Part shown: in pieces, positions 7,376 through 15,456 of the stretch
Layout of the letters: the number at the start of each line of letters is the position of its first letter
Numbering within the stretch: the first letter of the stretch is position 1
DNA from: Acidobacteriota bacterium
Lineage (GTDB): Bacteria > Acidobacteriota > Terriglobia > Terriglobales > SCQP01
Assembly (NCBI GenBank): GCA_027459505.1
Contig: DAIDIE010000006.1
Coordinates: 1 to 64,000, forward strand
DNA length: 64,000 nucleotides
Direction of reading: 5' to 3'
Position numbers and translations under genes: made by a program
The notes under the pieces: model-generated
What the model saw: the letters and a program-made list of their open reading frames with translations, nothing else
Told to the model about the DNA's origin: nothing
The model's database searches: none

Positions 7376-9160
7376 TACTATTGCCCACTGACCATCTTTG
7401 GTTGCGCTGAATTGATGGCGCAGGCGCAGAGTGCGCAGCAGGGCCGGGCCCTTGAGGGGCGGCTGGTGCTGGAAGAGTTTGTCGCCTACACGCTGCCACC
7501 AGGGGAACAGACGGGCGAGGTTGTGCGCGGGCTGGTATTCGCGGGAATACAAGAGGGCGCTGTTCCAGGCGGATTGTGCCGAGGCGGGCGAGGCTGCGAC
7601 GCCTTGCAGCGGTACGGCCACGTCTCCTGAGCCGCCCGCCGGCCCCGTCCCAACCGTGAACCTGGTGGCTCGCTTCTGTGGCGGCGCTGCGGGGCCTTGC
7701 AGCGGCTGGTCATCGGTGGTGCGCAGGGGCAGCGTGAAGTTCTCCAGACGGACTACGCGCAGCGGACGGCGGACATAGCCCAGGTCCGGGTTGCTGAGTT
7801 CGTCCGTGGCAGGCCAGGCGGAAAGGACCGGCTGCAGTTGGCGATGCGCCTCCAGATCAGCGGCGGCGCGCTGCTGCAACTGTATAAAGCTGGCGTAGGC
7901 CAGGTTGTCTTCATAAGGGAACGGGTAGGGCGGGTTCCAGAACCAGTTCGCCACCAAAACCGCCACGCAGAGCGCCACTACCTCCCACGCCCAGCGCAGG
8001 CGCAGCAGCTGTCGCGCGCACAACACGAAATAGAGTGCCGCAACCGGCAGCAGGTAGCGGGCCAAGACCGCGCCGCCCACGGCGGCATGAAACAGCAGCG
8101 AAACCGCGATCAGCAGCGCGAATTCCCCGGCCATGCGCCGCGTGGTCTCTTCTGTGGCCGGCGCGGGCGCGTGTGGGGCCGATCGCTGGTCCGCTACTCG
8201 CTTCCGCAGTCGCGGCCAAAGAGCGGCCGCAGCGGCCAGCACGGTTACCGGCAAGACGCCCTGGTATCCGGCAAGTTGCCAGACGCGGCGCGCGAGGGCC
8301 ATCAGCATGCGCGGCAGTGAGGCGGCTTGTTGCACGTTGTAGCTGAGGTATTGCGGATTGCCAACCCAGAACCCGGTGACGTGGTGGTAATAGGCAAACC
8401 AGCAGAGCAGCGCCAAGGCGGGGGCGAAATGTGGGGCGAGCCGGCGCAACGAGACTGATGCCGGGAGCTTTGCGCGCCAGCAACGGCCAAGGTCCAGGAC
8501 GCCCAGCGCAAAGGGCAGGATGATGAGGGTGTCTTTGCTTAAGCAGCCCGCGGCCGCGCATACGGCATAGGCGAGAGGCCGGTCGCGGTAGCGGAACACC
8601 AGCGCCCAGATCCAGAAGCAGGCCGCCGCGAGATCGAGTTGCGCCAGGGTGGCCTGGGCAAAGGCGATGGGCCAGCAGGCCAGCAGCAGGGCGGTAACGA
8701 TTCCCAGGCGGCGGCCGCCGAAGCGTTCACCGAGACGGAAGGCGCCCCACAGCAGCAGGGCATAAAAGACCAGCATGCCGCCGCGGGTGACGAGAGGAGC
8801 GAAGCCAAACGTTTTCCAGAGCAGCGCCAGCCAGGCCATCACCAGCGGTGGATGTCCGTTGGGCGGGGTGGTGCGGGAGACCCACCAGCCATGGCGCAGC
8901 AGATCGAGTGAAGCGGGAACGAAGTAGCCCGCCTCATCCCAGAAATAGGGCAGCTTCAGCAGCGGGGCATGCAGCAGCAGCGCGAGGGCATAGATGGAGG
9001 GAACGGCAAGCAGAGGCGCTCTCCAAGCGGAGCGCCGCGGGCCGGAGGCGGGGGGCACAGCCTCGTCTCCTTCAGGCCGCCCGCTCCCGTGGGCCAGAGG
9101 CACGGAGCTGCCTCGCCCGGCGGGCTGGGCTCCGGCGGGCGTCGCTGCATTGGGCGTCAC
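7361..9160 (-). CDS. GT39-family (ArnT/PMT-like) membrane glycosyltransferase with two repeat insertions
   Basis: 599 residues. Predicted integral membrane protein with many hydrophobic segments between ~48 and 430 and the family's acidic pair D75-E76 in the first periplasmic loop (PYFWDEAGYF). Such enzymes move a sugar from a polyprenyl phosphate donor to protein or lipid at the outer face of the inner membrane. The GTG start overlaps the DUF3467 stop by 4 bp (GTGA). Odd points: residues ~5-40 and ~495-516 are translated Family A repeat (PAG...GDEAVPP and GPAGGSGDVAVP), and the extreme C-terminus is minisatellite. The insertions are in frame and outside the membrane core, so the enzyme may still work. 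Acceptor unknown. Confidence 0.8.
   Translation of the reverse strand: MTPNAATPAGAQPAGRGSSVPLAHGSGRPEGDEAVPPASGPRRSAWRAPLLAVPSIYALALLLHAPLLKLPYFWDEAGYFVPASLDLLRHGWWVSRTTPPNGHPPLVMAWLALLWKTFGFAPLVTRGGMLVFYALLLWGAFRLGERFGGRRLGIVTALLLACWPIAFAQATLAQLDLAAACFWIWALVFRYRDRPLAYAVCAAAGCLSKDTLIILPFALGVLDLGRCWRAKLPASVSLRRLAPHFAPALALLCWFAYYHHVTGFWVGNPQYLSYNVQQAASLPRMLMALARRVWQLAGYQGVLPVTVLAAAAALWPRLRKRVADQRSAPHAPAPATEETTRRMAGEFALLIAVSLLFHAAVGGAVLARYLLPVAALYFVLCARQLLRLRWAWEVVALCVAVLVANWFWNPPYPFPYEDNLAYASFIQLQQRAAADLEAHRQLQPVLSAWPATDELSNPDLGYVRRPLRVVRLENFTLPLRTTDDQPLQGPAAPPQKRATRFTVGTGPAGGSGDVAVPLQGVAASPASAQSAWNSALLYSREYQPAHNLARLFPWWQRVGDKLFQHQPPLKGPALLRTLRLRHQFSATKDGQWAIVASRR
7612..7677 (+). repeat. Family A dispersed repeat, copy 3 (inside GT39 coding sequence)
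   Basis: Carries both the left end (CGTCTCCTGAGCCGCCCGCC) and the right end (GGTGGCTCGCTTCT) of Family A with most of the middle missing, within an open reading frame. This looks like insertion followed by internal deletion. Confidence 0.75.
9044..9104 (+). repeat. Family A dispersed repeat, copy 4 (inside GT39 N-terminus)
   Basis: A degenerate left part of Family A (GCACAGCCTCGTCTCC, then GGCCGCCCGCTCCCG) in the region encoding GT39 residues ~18-39. The peptide GDEAVPP matches what Family A encodes in the same frame elsewhere. Confidence 0.6.
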
Positions 9161-9453
9161 TGCACTGGGCCGCCGGCGCCCGGCAAAGGGGTCAACTGAA
9201 TTTCACCAAAGGCCTTCTCGTAACCCGCCACGTGATTCTGCAGCAGGGCCAGCACGGCCTTGGCCTGCTGCGGGCTGAGGTAGATGCCCTGAAACATCCG
9301 CACCTCGACCTCTTCCGGAACGGTCTGTTCCATCACGCCGAACTGCAGGAAGAAGTCCCAGGTGCTGGGGCGGACCTGCACGGAGTTGGCGTAGTTTTCC
9401 CGGTAGTCGGGGCGCTGGGTGAGTTTAATGCGAGGCTGGTTGGGAGGGTTCAT
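9157..9453 (-). CDS. DUF3467 family protein
   Basis: 98 residues. The pattern RPDYRENYANSVQVRPSTWD, followed by VEVRMFQGIYLSPQQAKAVL and a FGEI near the end, is the DUF3467 signature. The family is small, cytoplasmic and of unknown function. Its stop overlaps the GTG of the downstream glycosyltransferase by 4 bp, so the two are co-translated. The ATG at 9453 has no competitor in frame. Confidence 0.85.
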   Translation of the reverse strand: MNPPNQPRIKLTQRPDYRENYANSVQVRPSTWDFFLQFGVMEQTVPEEVEVRMFQGIYLSPQQAKAVLALLQNHVAGYEKAFGEIQLTPLPGAGGPVQ

Positions 9454-9568
9454 GGCCGGTATGGTTCCTGTCCGGGCGAGCGGGGCTCAAGCCCTGTGTT
9501 GGTTTCGTGGCGCTGATTGCGAAAGTCCGAAGAGCCGCCGCGGGCGATGATGCTACTAGACAGTGCCG

Positions 9569-9844
9569 TTAGATGCCGAGTTTTTTCAGCTCTTCCTGGT
9601 AGTACTTGCGGTACAGAATGTCCCACTCGTCGGAGCCTTCCAGGATGGAGCGCTTCTGGCTCTCGATCTTGTGGCGCACTTCCGCATCCATTTTGTCCTG
9701 CTGGGCCAGCAGTTTTTCCAGAATCTTGCGTACTTCCAGGCGGATGGAGTTGCGGTCTTCAATGAAGTCGATTTCCGAATGCTGCGCGAGGTGGTCGACG
9801 ACCACGTGGGAGAGCTTGTTGATTTTTTCGCGCGAGACCTTCAT
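9569..9844 (-). CDS. DUF507 family protein, second of a tandem pair
   Basis: 91 residues, charged and probably mostly helical (MKVSREKINKLSHVVVDHL...), ending in the DEWDILYRKYYQEELKKLG block typical of DUF507. Function unknown. Its ATG (9844) overlaps the last base of the upstream paralogue's TGA. It is clearly related to that neighbour but diverged, so this is an old duplication. Confidence 0.85.
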   Translation of the reverse strand: MKVSREKINKLSHVVVDHLAQHSEIDFIEDRNSIRLEVRKILEKLLAQQDKMDAEVRHKIESQKRSILEGSDEWDILYRKYYQEELKKLGI

Positions 9845-10122
9845 CAGAGCACCGCCTTGTGCTTGCGGACCAGTTCCGCCTTGATCTTTTTGAAGGCCTC
9901 GCCATAGGAGGCGCCGAGGCGCCGCATTTCCCCCTCGTGCTGGGAGAGGATGGCGCGGGCCTCTTCATTGATGCGGTCTTCCACGCCAAACTCGCCGGCC
10001 ATGGCCTGGCGGACGAGTTCGGCGGCGGCGTTCACATCGCGCGCCCCAATCATCTGTTCGGCAATGAGGCGCTGGGTGACTTCACGCGCCAAGTATCCAA
10101 TGTATTCGCGAGGAATCTGCAT
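9844..10122 (-). CDS. DUF507 family protein, first of a tandem pair
   Basis: 92 residues (MQIPREYIGYLAREVTQRLI...), with the same overall layout as the downstream DUF507 gene: N-terminal helix, acidic centre, and a GEMRRLGASYGEAFKKIK tail. Translational coupling through TGATG suggests the two products act together, perhaps as a heterodimer (inference). Function unknown. Confidence 0.85.
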   Translation of the reverse strand: MQIPREYIGYLAREVTQRLIAEQMIGARDVNAAAELVRQAMAGEFGVEDRINEEARAILSQHEGEMRRLGASYGEAFKKIKAELVRKHKAVL

Positions 10123-10270
10123 AGCACGCGCGGCGACGCCGCATTGTCTAGTGTATCAACGCCGCGCGGAGTTTGGGGGATTGGCAGCGGCCTCGTCTTG
10201 CAAACCGGCCGCGCAAGCGGGCCGCAGCCAAACAAGCCGCGGGCAAGGCGGCAGCGGCGTTGTTCGCCGG

Positions 10271-10693
10271 TCAGCCGGGGAGTTCGCCGAGGCGGGCCAG
10301 AGCGGCGACGATGGGGCGGTCGGCATCGAGGAAATCAAAGTCTGCCAACTCCTGGGGACGCACCCAGCGGATCTGCTCAAAGACCTGGTTTTGAGGTTCA
10401 CCGCGAAAGGCGGTGACCCAATAGAAGGAAAGCTGCAGTTCCCCGGTCTCCTGGTAGCGGTGGCGGATGCGCTGAAAGAGGGGTCCAACGTCGCTTTCCA
10501 CGGCCAACTCTTCCACCAGTTCGCGGCGCAGGGCCTGCTCGCTGGTCTCGCCGGGCTCGACCTTGCCGCCGGGAAACTCCCATTTCAAGGCATGGCGCTG
10601 GGTGCGAGCGCGCTGCGCAATCAGGATGTGACCGTCGCGGCACAGCAGGCCCGCGACAATGCTTTTAAAGCGGTTCTGCGCTGCAGGCTTCAG
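10271..10693 (-). CDS. Nudix (MutT-like) hydrolase, probable CTG start
   Basis: The Nudix box is complete: G43-x5-E49-x7-REL(57-59)-x-EE(61-62), numbering from the proposed start. Likely role is hydrolysis of damaged (d)NTPs such as 8-oxo-dGTP, or a related housecleaning reaction. The only in-frame ATG lies at 10771, deep inside the upstream aminotransferase, and would add a low-quality tail. A CTG at 10693, six bases after GGGGGAGGG and overlapping the aminotransferase stop, gives the expected 140-residue protein. Start choice is inference. Confidence 0.8.
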   Translation of the reverse strand: MKPAAQNRFKSIVAGLLCRDGHILIAQRARTQRHALKWEFPGGKVEPGETSEQALRRELVEELAVESDVGPLFQRIRHRYQETGELQLSFYWVTAFRGEPQNQVFEQIRWVRPQELADFDFLDADRPIVAALARLGELPG

Positions 10694-12045
10694 CTTGTTC
10701 CCTCCCCCTCGCAGGCGCTGACACACTCCTCGAGAAGGGTCAGCGCCACCTCCGCGTCCTCGCGTGTACACACCAGAGGTGGCATGAGCCGAATACTATT
10801 CGGGCCGCAGCCGAGAAGCAACAGGCCTTTGCGGAAGGCCAGTTCGACAATGCGGTCGCGGCGAGCTGGATCGCGCTGCCGGGAGGCCTGGTCCGTGACG
10901 ATTTCAATGCCAATCATCAGACCCAGGCCGCGCACCTGGCCCACGCAGGGATGGCGGGACGGCCAATCGGCGAGACGGTGCATGATCCAGGCGCCCACCT
11001 CGCGAGCGTTGGCGATCAGCTCCGACTCCAGCAACTGCAAGGTGGCCTGGGCGGCGGCCAGCGCCACGGGATTGCCGGCGAAGGTGGAGGCATGCGCGCC
11101 CGGGGTCCAATCCATCACGTCCGCGCGCGCCAGCATGACGCCCAGGGGAAGGCCGCTGGCGATGCCCTTGGCGGCGCAAACAATGTCGGGTTCGACACCG
11201 TGATGCTCGATGGCCCACATTTTGCCGGTGCGTCCGCAACCGGACTGCACCTCATCGACGACCAGCAGGATGCCGTTTTCGCGGGTGATGCGCCGCAACT
11301 CGCGCAGGAACTCCGAAGGCGGCACGATGTAGCCGCCTTCGCCCTGCACGGGCTCGACGACGATGGCCGCCGTCTCGGCGGCGGGGCAGGTGGTGCGGAA
11401 GAGCCGGTCGAGATCTTCCAGGCAGGCGGCGACCACGTCCGCACAGCCGTGCAGCGGGCGGTAAGGATCGGGATAAGGGATATGGAACACTCCCGGCAGG
11501 AGAGGCGCAAAACGCGCGCGCTGAGTGATGCGGCTGCTGGTTAACGACAACGCGCCCATGGTGCGTCCATGGAAGGCGTTGTAACAGGCAATCAGGTTGG
11601 GGCGCCCGGTATGGTAGCGGGCCAGCTTGAGCGCCGCCTCAATGGCCTCGGCGCCGGAGTTGCCGTAGTAAACGCGGTGCGGGCCGGACATGGGCGCCAA
11701 CCTGGAAAGGCGCTCAGCCACTTCCACCAGCAGCGGGTAGTAGAAGTCCGTGCCGGACATGTGCAGCAGTTCGCGCGCCTGGCGCTCGATGGCCTCGACG
11801 ACCAGCGGATGGCAGTGGCCGGTAGAACAGACGGCAATGCCGGCAGTGAAGTCGAGGAACTCGTTGCCATCAACATCTTCAACGAACATGCCGCGTCCAC
11901 GCGCAACCACCAAAGGGTAGCCGCGGGTATAGGAGGGGGAGAGCAAACGCGCGTCCCGCTGCAGGATGCGTTGCGCCTCAGGCCCGGGTAAAGGGGTGCG
12001 CAGGACGGGACGGCGGGCGCCAGAAAAGGTGGGTTGAGCCGACAT
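10690..12045 (-). CDS. Class III (acetylornithine/GABA-type) PLP aminotransferase
   Basis: 451 residues. PLP lysine K293 (CAAKGIASG), the phosphate-binding NSGAEA at 129-134, and VVDEVQSGCGRTGK around 262-275 place it in the class III ω-aminotransferases (4-aminobutyrate or acetylornithine type). The substrate cannot be fixed from sequence; there are no arg or gab genes nearby. Start at 12045 chosen for the AGGGAGG just upstream and because the family homology begins there. The frame remains open to 12213 without resembling the family. The nudix gene follows with overlap. Confidence 0.9.
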   Translation of the reverse strand: MSAQPTFSGARRPVLRTPLPGPEAQRILQRDARLLSPSYTRGYPLVVARGRGMFVEDVDGNEFLDFTAGIAVCSTGHCHPLVVEAIERQARELLHMSGTDFYYPLLVEVAERLSRLAPMSGPHRVYYGNSGAEAIEAALKLARYHTGRPNLIACYNAFHGRTMGALSLTSSRITQRARFAPLLPGVFHIPYPDPYRPLHGCADVVAACLEDLDRLFRTTCPAAETAAIVVEPVQGEGGYIVPPSEFLRELRRITRENGILLVVDEVQSGCGRTGKMWAIEHHGVEPDIVCAAKGIASGLPLGVMLARADVMDWTPGAHASTFAGNPVALAAAQATLQLLESELIANAREVGAWIMHRLADWPSRHPCVGQVRGLGLMIGIEIVTDQASRQRDPARRDRIVELAFRKGLLLLGCGPNSIRLMPPLVCTREDAEVALTLLEECVSACEGEGTS

Positions 12046-12301
12046 GGTTCCTCCCTGAAGGAGAACTGTTGGAGGTGGTCCCAAGAGTTCAGAGTTCCCG
12101 CGGCGAGCTTGGCTCTTTCCAGCCAGCGGCGCATTGCCGGCAGACTTGCGTGGCAAGCTGCTGGCGTTCGCGGGGACGATGGGCGGTGGCGCCGCGACTA
12201 ACGGGGATGTCAATCGGAACCGAAGAGGTTGGGGCGAAGCAGGGCGGGCAGAGCGGGGGCAATGGAGGCGATCCAGGGGCTCCGACGGACCGTTGCTGCA
12301 A

Positions 12302-13735
12302 CTACTTCCTGCGCCATCTCAGGCCACCGCCTTTGACGTCTTCGACGACTACGCCGGCGGCATCCAGCTGCCCGCGAATAGCGTCGGCACGGGCGAAATC
12401 ACGCTGCTGCCGGGCTTCGGTGCGCTGCCGGAGTAAGTCCTCGATCTCCGCATCCGAGGGGCCGGAGGCGGCGGCAGCTCCCAATAGCCCCATTTTCTCA
12501 CGATCCGCGTCTTCCAGCACGGCGAAGACCTGGTCGAAGCGGCGCAGGACATCCAGGAAGGCGTCGCGGTCGGCCTGCTTGACCTGATGCTGATCGAGGG
12601 CGATGTTGCCCAGGCGCACCAGCTCGAAGATCGCGGCCAGCGCCTCGGCGGAGTTGAGGTTATTGGCCAGGCTCGCGCGCATGTCATGAGTGGCCTTTTG
12701 AGCGGCCGAGAGGAGTTCCGGCGATTCGCCGGGCTGCAGTTCCGCGGTCCGCAAGCGGTCGCGAAAGGCTCGCAGACGTTCCACCGAGGCGGCCGCCTGC
12801 GTCAGACCCTCAAAAGTGAAGTTCAATTGGCGGCGGTAGGGCACCGAGGCCAGCAGGAAGCGGATCGAGCTGGGCTTGTGTCCCATGCCCACCAGGTCGC
12901 GGAGGGTGTAGAAGTTGCCCAGCGACTTCGACATCTTCTCGCCGTTGACCAGCAAAAACTCGCAATGGAACCAGGTGCGCACGAAGAGTTTACCGGTCAC
13001 TGCCTCCGACTGCGCAATCTCGTTTTCGTGGTGCGGGAACATCAGGTCGGTGCCGCCGGCGTGCAGGTCAAAGCTCTCGCCCAGCAGCTTCATCGACATC
13101 ACCGAGCACTCGATATGCCAGCCGGGACGGCCCGGGCCCCAGGGACTATCCCAACTCGGTTCGCCTTCTTTGTGGGCCTTCCAGAGCACAAAGTCGCGGG
13201 CCTCTTCCTTGTCGTACTTGTCGCTATCCACGCGGGCGCCACTGTGCAGACCGCCCAGATCTTTGCCGGAAAGACGGCCGTATTGCGGGAAGCTGCTGAC
13301 CCGGAAATAGACCGAGCCGTCCGACTCGTAGGCGTGCCCAGTGTCGATGAGGCGCTGAATCCAGCTCACCATGTCGGGGATGAAATCGGTTGCGCGCAGC
13401 AGGTGCGTGGGCATCTGGATGTCAAGCACCTTCAGGTCCTGCAAAAAGGCGTCGGTGTAGATGCGCGCATGCTCCTGCAAGGAGTGTCCCGCCTCGCGCG
13501 AGCGCTCGATCATTTTGTCGTCCACGTCGGTGATGTTGAGCACCGCTGTGACGTCCAGCCCCTCACTGCGGAGAAAGCGCTGCAGCACATCCACGGAGAC
13601 AAAGGTGCGGTAGTTGCCGATGTGGCCGTAATCGTAGACCGTCAGCCCGCAGGTGTACATGCGCAGGCGCCCGGGCTCGATCGGCTGCAGGAGGTCAATG
13701 CTCCTGGTGAGCGTGTTGTAGAGGCGGATGTCCAT
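12302..13735 (-). CDS. cysS: Cysteinyl-tRNA synthetase
   Basis: 477 residues, normal length. Class I signatures: HIGN (38-41) and KMSKS (267-271). Zinc ligands are C29, C210 and the H235/E239 region (PHHENE). Charges tRNA-Cys in the cytoplasm. It lies upstream of the aminotransferase with a 256-bp gap that contains no recognisable gene, so the two may be separately transcribed. Confidence 0.97.
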   Translation of the reverse strand: MDIRLYNTLTRSIDLLQPIEPGRLRMYTCGLTVYDYGHIGNYRTFVSVDVLQRFLRSEGLDVTAVLNITDVDDKMIERSREAGHSLQEHARIYTDAFLQDLKVLDIQMPTHLLRATDFIPDMVSWIQRLIDTGHAYESDGSVYFRVSSFPQYGRLSGKDLGGLHSGARVDSDKYDKEEARDFVLWKAHKEGEPSWDSPWGPGRPGWHIECSVMSMKLLGESFDLHAGGTDLMFPHHENEIAQSEAVTGKLFVRTWFHCEFLLVNGEKMSKSLGNFYTLRDLVGMGHKPSSIRFLLASVPYRRQLNFTFEGLTQAAASVERLRAFRDRLRTAELQPGESPELLSAAQKATHDMRASLANNLNSAEALAAIFELVRLGNIALDQHQVKQADRDAFLDVLRRFDQVFAVLEDADREKMGLLGAAAASGPSDAEIEDLLRQRTEARQQRDFARADAIRGQLDAAGVVVEDVKGGGLRWRRK

Positions 13736-14139
13736 AGGTAGGGGGAAAAGATGATTGTAACCGGGAGGGAGGGGGGGGAGGAGTTGACGGTTGTCAGTTG
13801 TCAGTTGTCAGTGGGGCAGTGCCGGGGTTTGGCGAACGGGCGGCCCTGGCGGGGACGGATAGCGGACTGTGAACGGTTTTCTACGGCGGACAGTTGACGG
13901 TTGTCAGTTGCCAGTTGTCGGTTGCCAGGGGGGCATTGCTGGGGGTTGGCGGCGCACATCAGCTTGGCGTGGCCTCCCGAACAAAATACCTTGGGGAGGC
14001 ACGCGGGGCATGCCGGTCCTTATCTATGGGCTCAAGCTGGGCTATGATGCCTGTGTTTACTTCAACCTCGCTTCGCTGGCAGCGCGCTGCTGCCGTTGAA
14101 GGGCGAGGCTGGTTCGGGCAGTACAGGGGGAAGATCACT
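13736..14139. repeat. Intergenic region with Family D heptanucleotide repeats (two copies)
   Basis: No gene. GTTGTCA heptamers at 13784-13812 run into GTGGGGCAGTGCCGGGG. A second block at 13888-13928 (GTTGTCA, GTTGCCA, GTTGTCG) runs into GGGGGCATTGCTGGGGGTTG and AGCTTGGCG. These match the Family D start seen beside queDEC. The promoter of the downstream plus-strand operon must lie in the last ~100 bp. Confidence 0.75.
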
Positions 14140-14520
14140 ATGCTCGTTACCACTACTGAAAACATTCCCGGTCATACCGTGCGCCAAACCCTGGGGCAGG
14201 TGTTTGGTGTGGTTGTGCGCAGCCGCGGCCTGCTGGGCAACATCACTGCCAGCCTGCGCTCGCTGGGCGGCGGAGAGATCACCGAGTACACCCGGCTGCT
14301 GGAAGATACGCGGCGGCACGCGGTGGACCGCATGGTCGAAAATGCGCGCCTCATGGGAGCCAACGCCATCGTGATGATGCGCTTCGATTCCTCCGAGATA
14401 GGTCAGATCATGGCGGAGGTGGTGGCCTACGGAACCGCGGTGCTCATCGAGGAACACGCAGGGGCGAATCCGGCGGCGAGCGGCGGCTCGAGCGCGGGAA
14501 CGACGCGGAGCCAGGGATGA
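14140..14520 (+). CDS. YbjQ-like heavy-metal-binding domain protein (DUF74)
   Basis: 126 residues. The block TENIPGHTVRQTLGQVFGVV, then RSLGGGEITEYTRLLEDTRR, MGANAIVMMRFDSSEI and a closing VVAYGTAV match the YbjQ/DUF74 fold, a pentameric small protein of uncertain role. Start at 14140 chosen for the CAGGGGG upstream and because homology begins there; the open frame further upstream runs through heptamer repeats. Its end overlaps the next gene by 4 bp (ATGA). Confidence 0.85.
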   Translation: MLVTTTENIPGHTVRQTLGQVFGVVVRSRGLLGNITASLRSLGGGEITEYTRLLEDTRRHAVDRMVENARLMGANAIVMMRFDSSEIGQIMAEVVAYGTAVLIEEHAGANPAASGGSSAGTTRSQG

Positions 14521-14732
14521 TCGGCGGAGCGGTGGCGTGGGTGGCGCCCGCGATCTTCATCAGCCTGGCGGTGGTTCTCTACTTCGCCTTTGACCGGCGG
14601 CGGTATTTGGGGCGGGGCTCCTCGCGGGCACGGCCCACGCAGGAGGTCTTTCGCGACCCCAAATCGGGAAAGCTGATGCGGGTGTGGGAAGATCCGGGGA
14701 CCGGGGAGCGCGAGTACCGGGAAGAGGACTGA
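14517..14732 (+). CDS. Small single-pass membrane protein
   Basis: 71 residues with one hydrophobic helix (residues ~4-24, VAWVAPAIFISLAVVLYFAF) followed by a positively charged cytoplasmic tail ending in EREYREED. Translationally coupled to the YbjQ-like gene through ATGA, so probably a membrane partner for it. Family not recognised. Confidence 0.65.
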   Translation: MIGGAVAWVAPAIFISLAVVLYFAFDRRRYLGRGSSRARPTQEVFRDPKSGKLMRVWEDPGTGEREYREED

Positions 14733-14742
14733 GGGCGGAGGA

Positions 14743-14800
14743 GGGTTGTCAGTTGTCAGTTGTCAGTTGTCGGTGGGGCGCTGGTTTTGGTTGGGGCGCG
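14743..14800. repeat. Family D heptanucleotide repeat, third non-queDEC copy
   Basis: Four heptamers (GTTGTCA x3, GTTGTCG) followed by GTGGGGCGCTGG. It separates the small membrane protein gene from the zinc-ribbon gene. Confidence 0.7.
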
Positions 14801-14928
14801 CATGACCCCGGCGGGGGCAGACGGCGGACCGTGGACGGTGCACAGGTCTGTGGTTTGCCGAGAAGCGGGGTTCCCTATTTGGTTAGGGCGACAACCTGCT
14901 TGTGGGGAGGCAGCATCTCACCACTACC

Positions 14929-15210
14929 ATGAGCTGGGGACACGGACTCACGTACACGTTGCAACTGATTCCGGAGTTGAGCGCCGAAGGGCCGCGGCGC
15001 GCGAAGGTGTGCTGTCCCAAAGATGGGCTGGAACTGAGCACCGACCTGACGGGGCGCTTTCTGGTCTGCCCCAAATGCATCCGGCCGATGCGCTTTTCCG
15101 ATCCGCAGCGGCTGTCGCAGTTGCTGGATGAACTGGGCTCACTGCGCCTGGAGGGCGCGCGGTTCATCGATGTCGAAGAGAGTGGCTTGCGGCTGCCAAT
15201 GAGCGCGTGA
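14929..15210 (+). CDS. Small zinc-ribbon-like protein
   Basis: 93 residues from ATG 14929. A GTG at 14902 is the alternative start and would add nine residues, but neither has an ideal ribosome site. Cysteine pairs in VCCPKDG and VCPKC, about 23 residues apart, suggest a zinc ribbon. The C-terminal half (FSDPQRLSQLLDELGSLRLE) is probably helical. Family not recognised. Same strand as the preceding pair, but 196 bp away and across a heptamer repeat. Confidence 0.6.
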   Translation: MSWGHGLTYTLQLIPELSAEGPRRAKVCCPKDGLELSTDLTGRFLVCPKCIRPMRFSDPQRLSQLLDELGSLRLEGARFIDVEESGLRLPMSA

Positions 15211-15214
15211 GTGA

Positions 15215-15331
15215 GAGGCCCGGCCTCGTCTCCTGAGCCGCCCGCCGGGCATTGCAAGCTGGCGGGTCGCGCGGCCCTCCACTTCTGCTCCGCCGGCTGG
15301 TTCCAAGGGGAAGACTCGGTGGCTCGCTCCT
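15215..15331 (+). repeat. Family A dispersed repeat, copy 5 (internally deleted)
   Basis: Left end GGCCTCGTCTCCTGAGCCGC, then GCTGGCGGGTCGCGCGGCCC, then the right end GAAGACTCGGTGGCTCGCTC. The GTGAAGCCGCCGATGCC block is missing. It lies between two plus-strand genes. Confidence 0.8.
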
Positions 15332-15456
15332 CAAGAAGTTCCTTTCCGAAGTACAATATATGGTTCGATAGGGGACGGCAGAGCGTCTGGCTGGGGTGAG
15401 TTCCTGAGGCCCTCGGCTCGCTGTAGTCCCTGGCGAACGACATCCTGGAGGAACAC

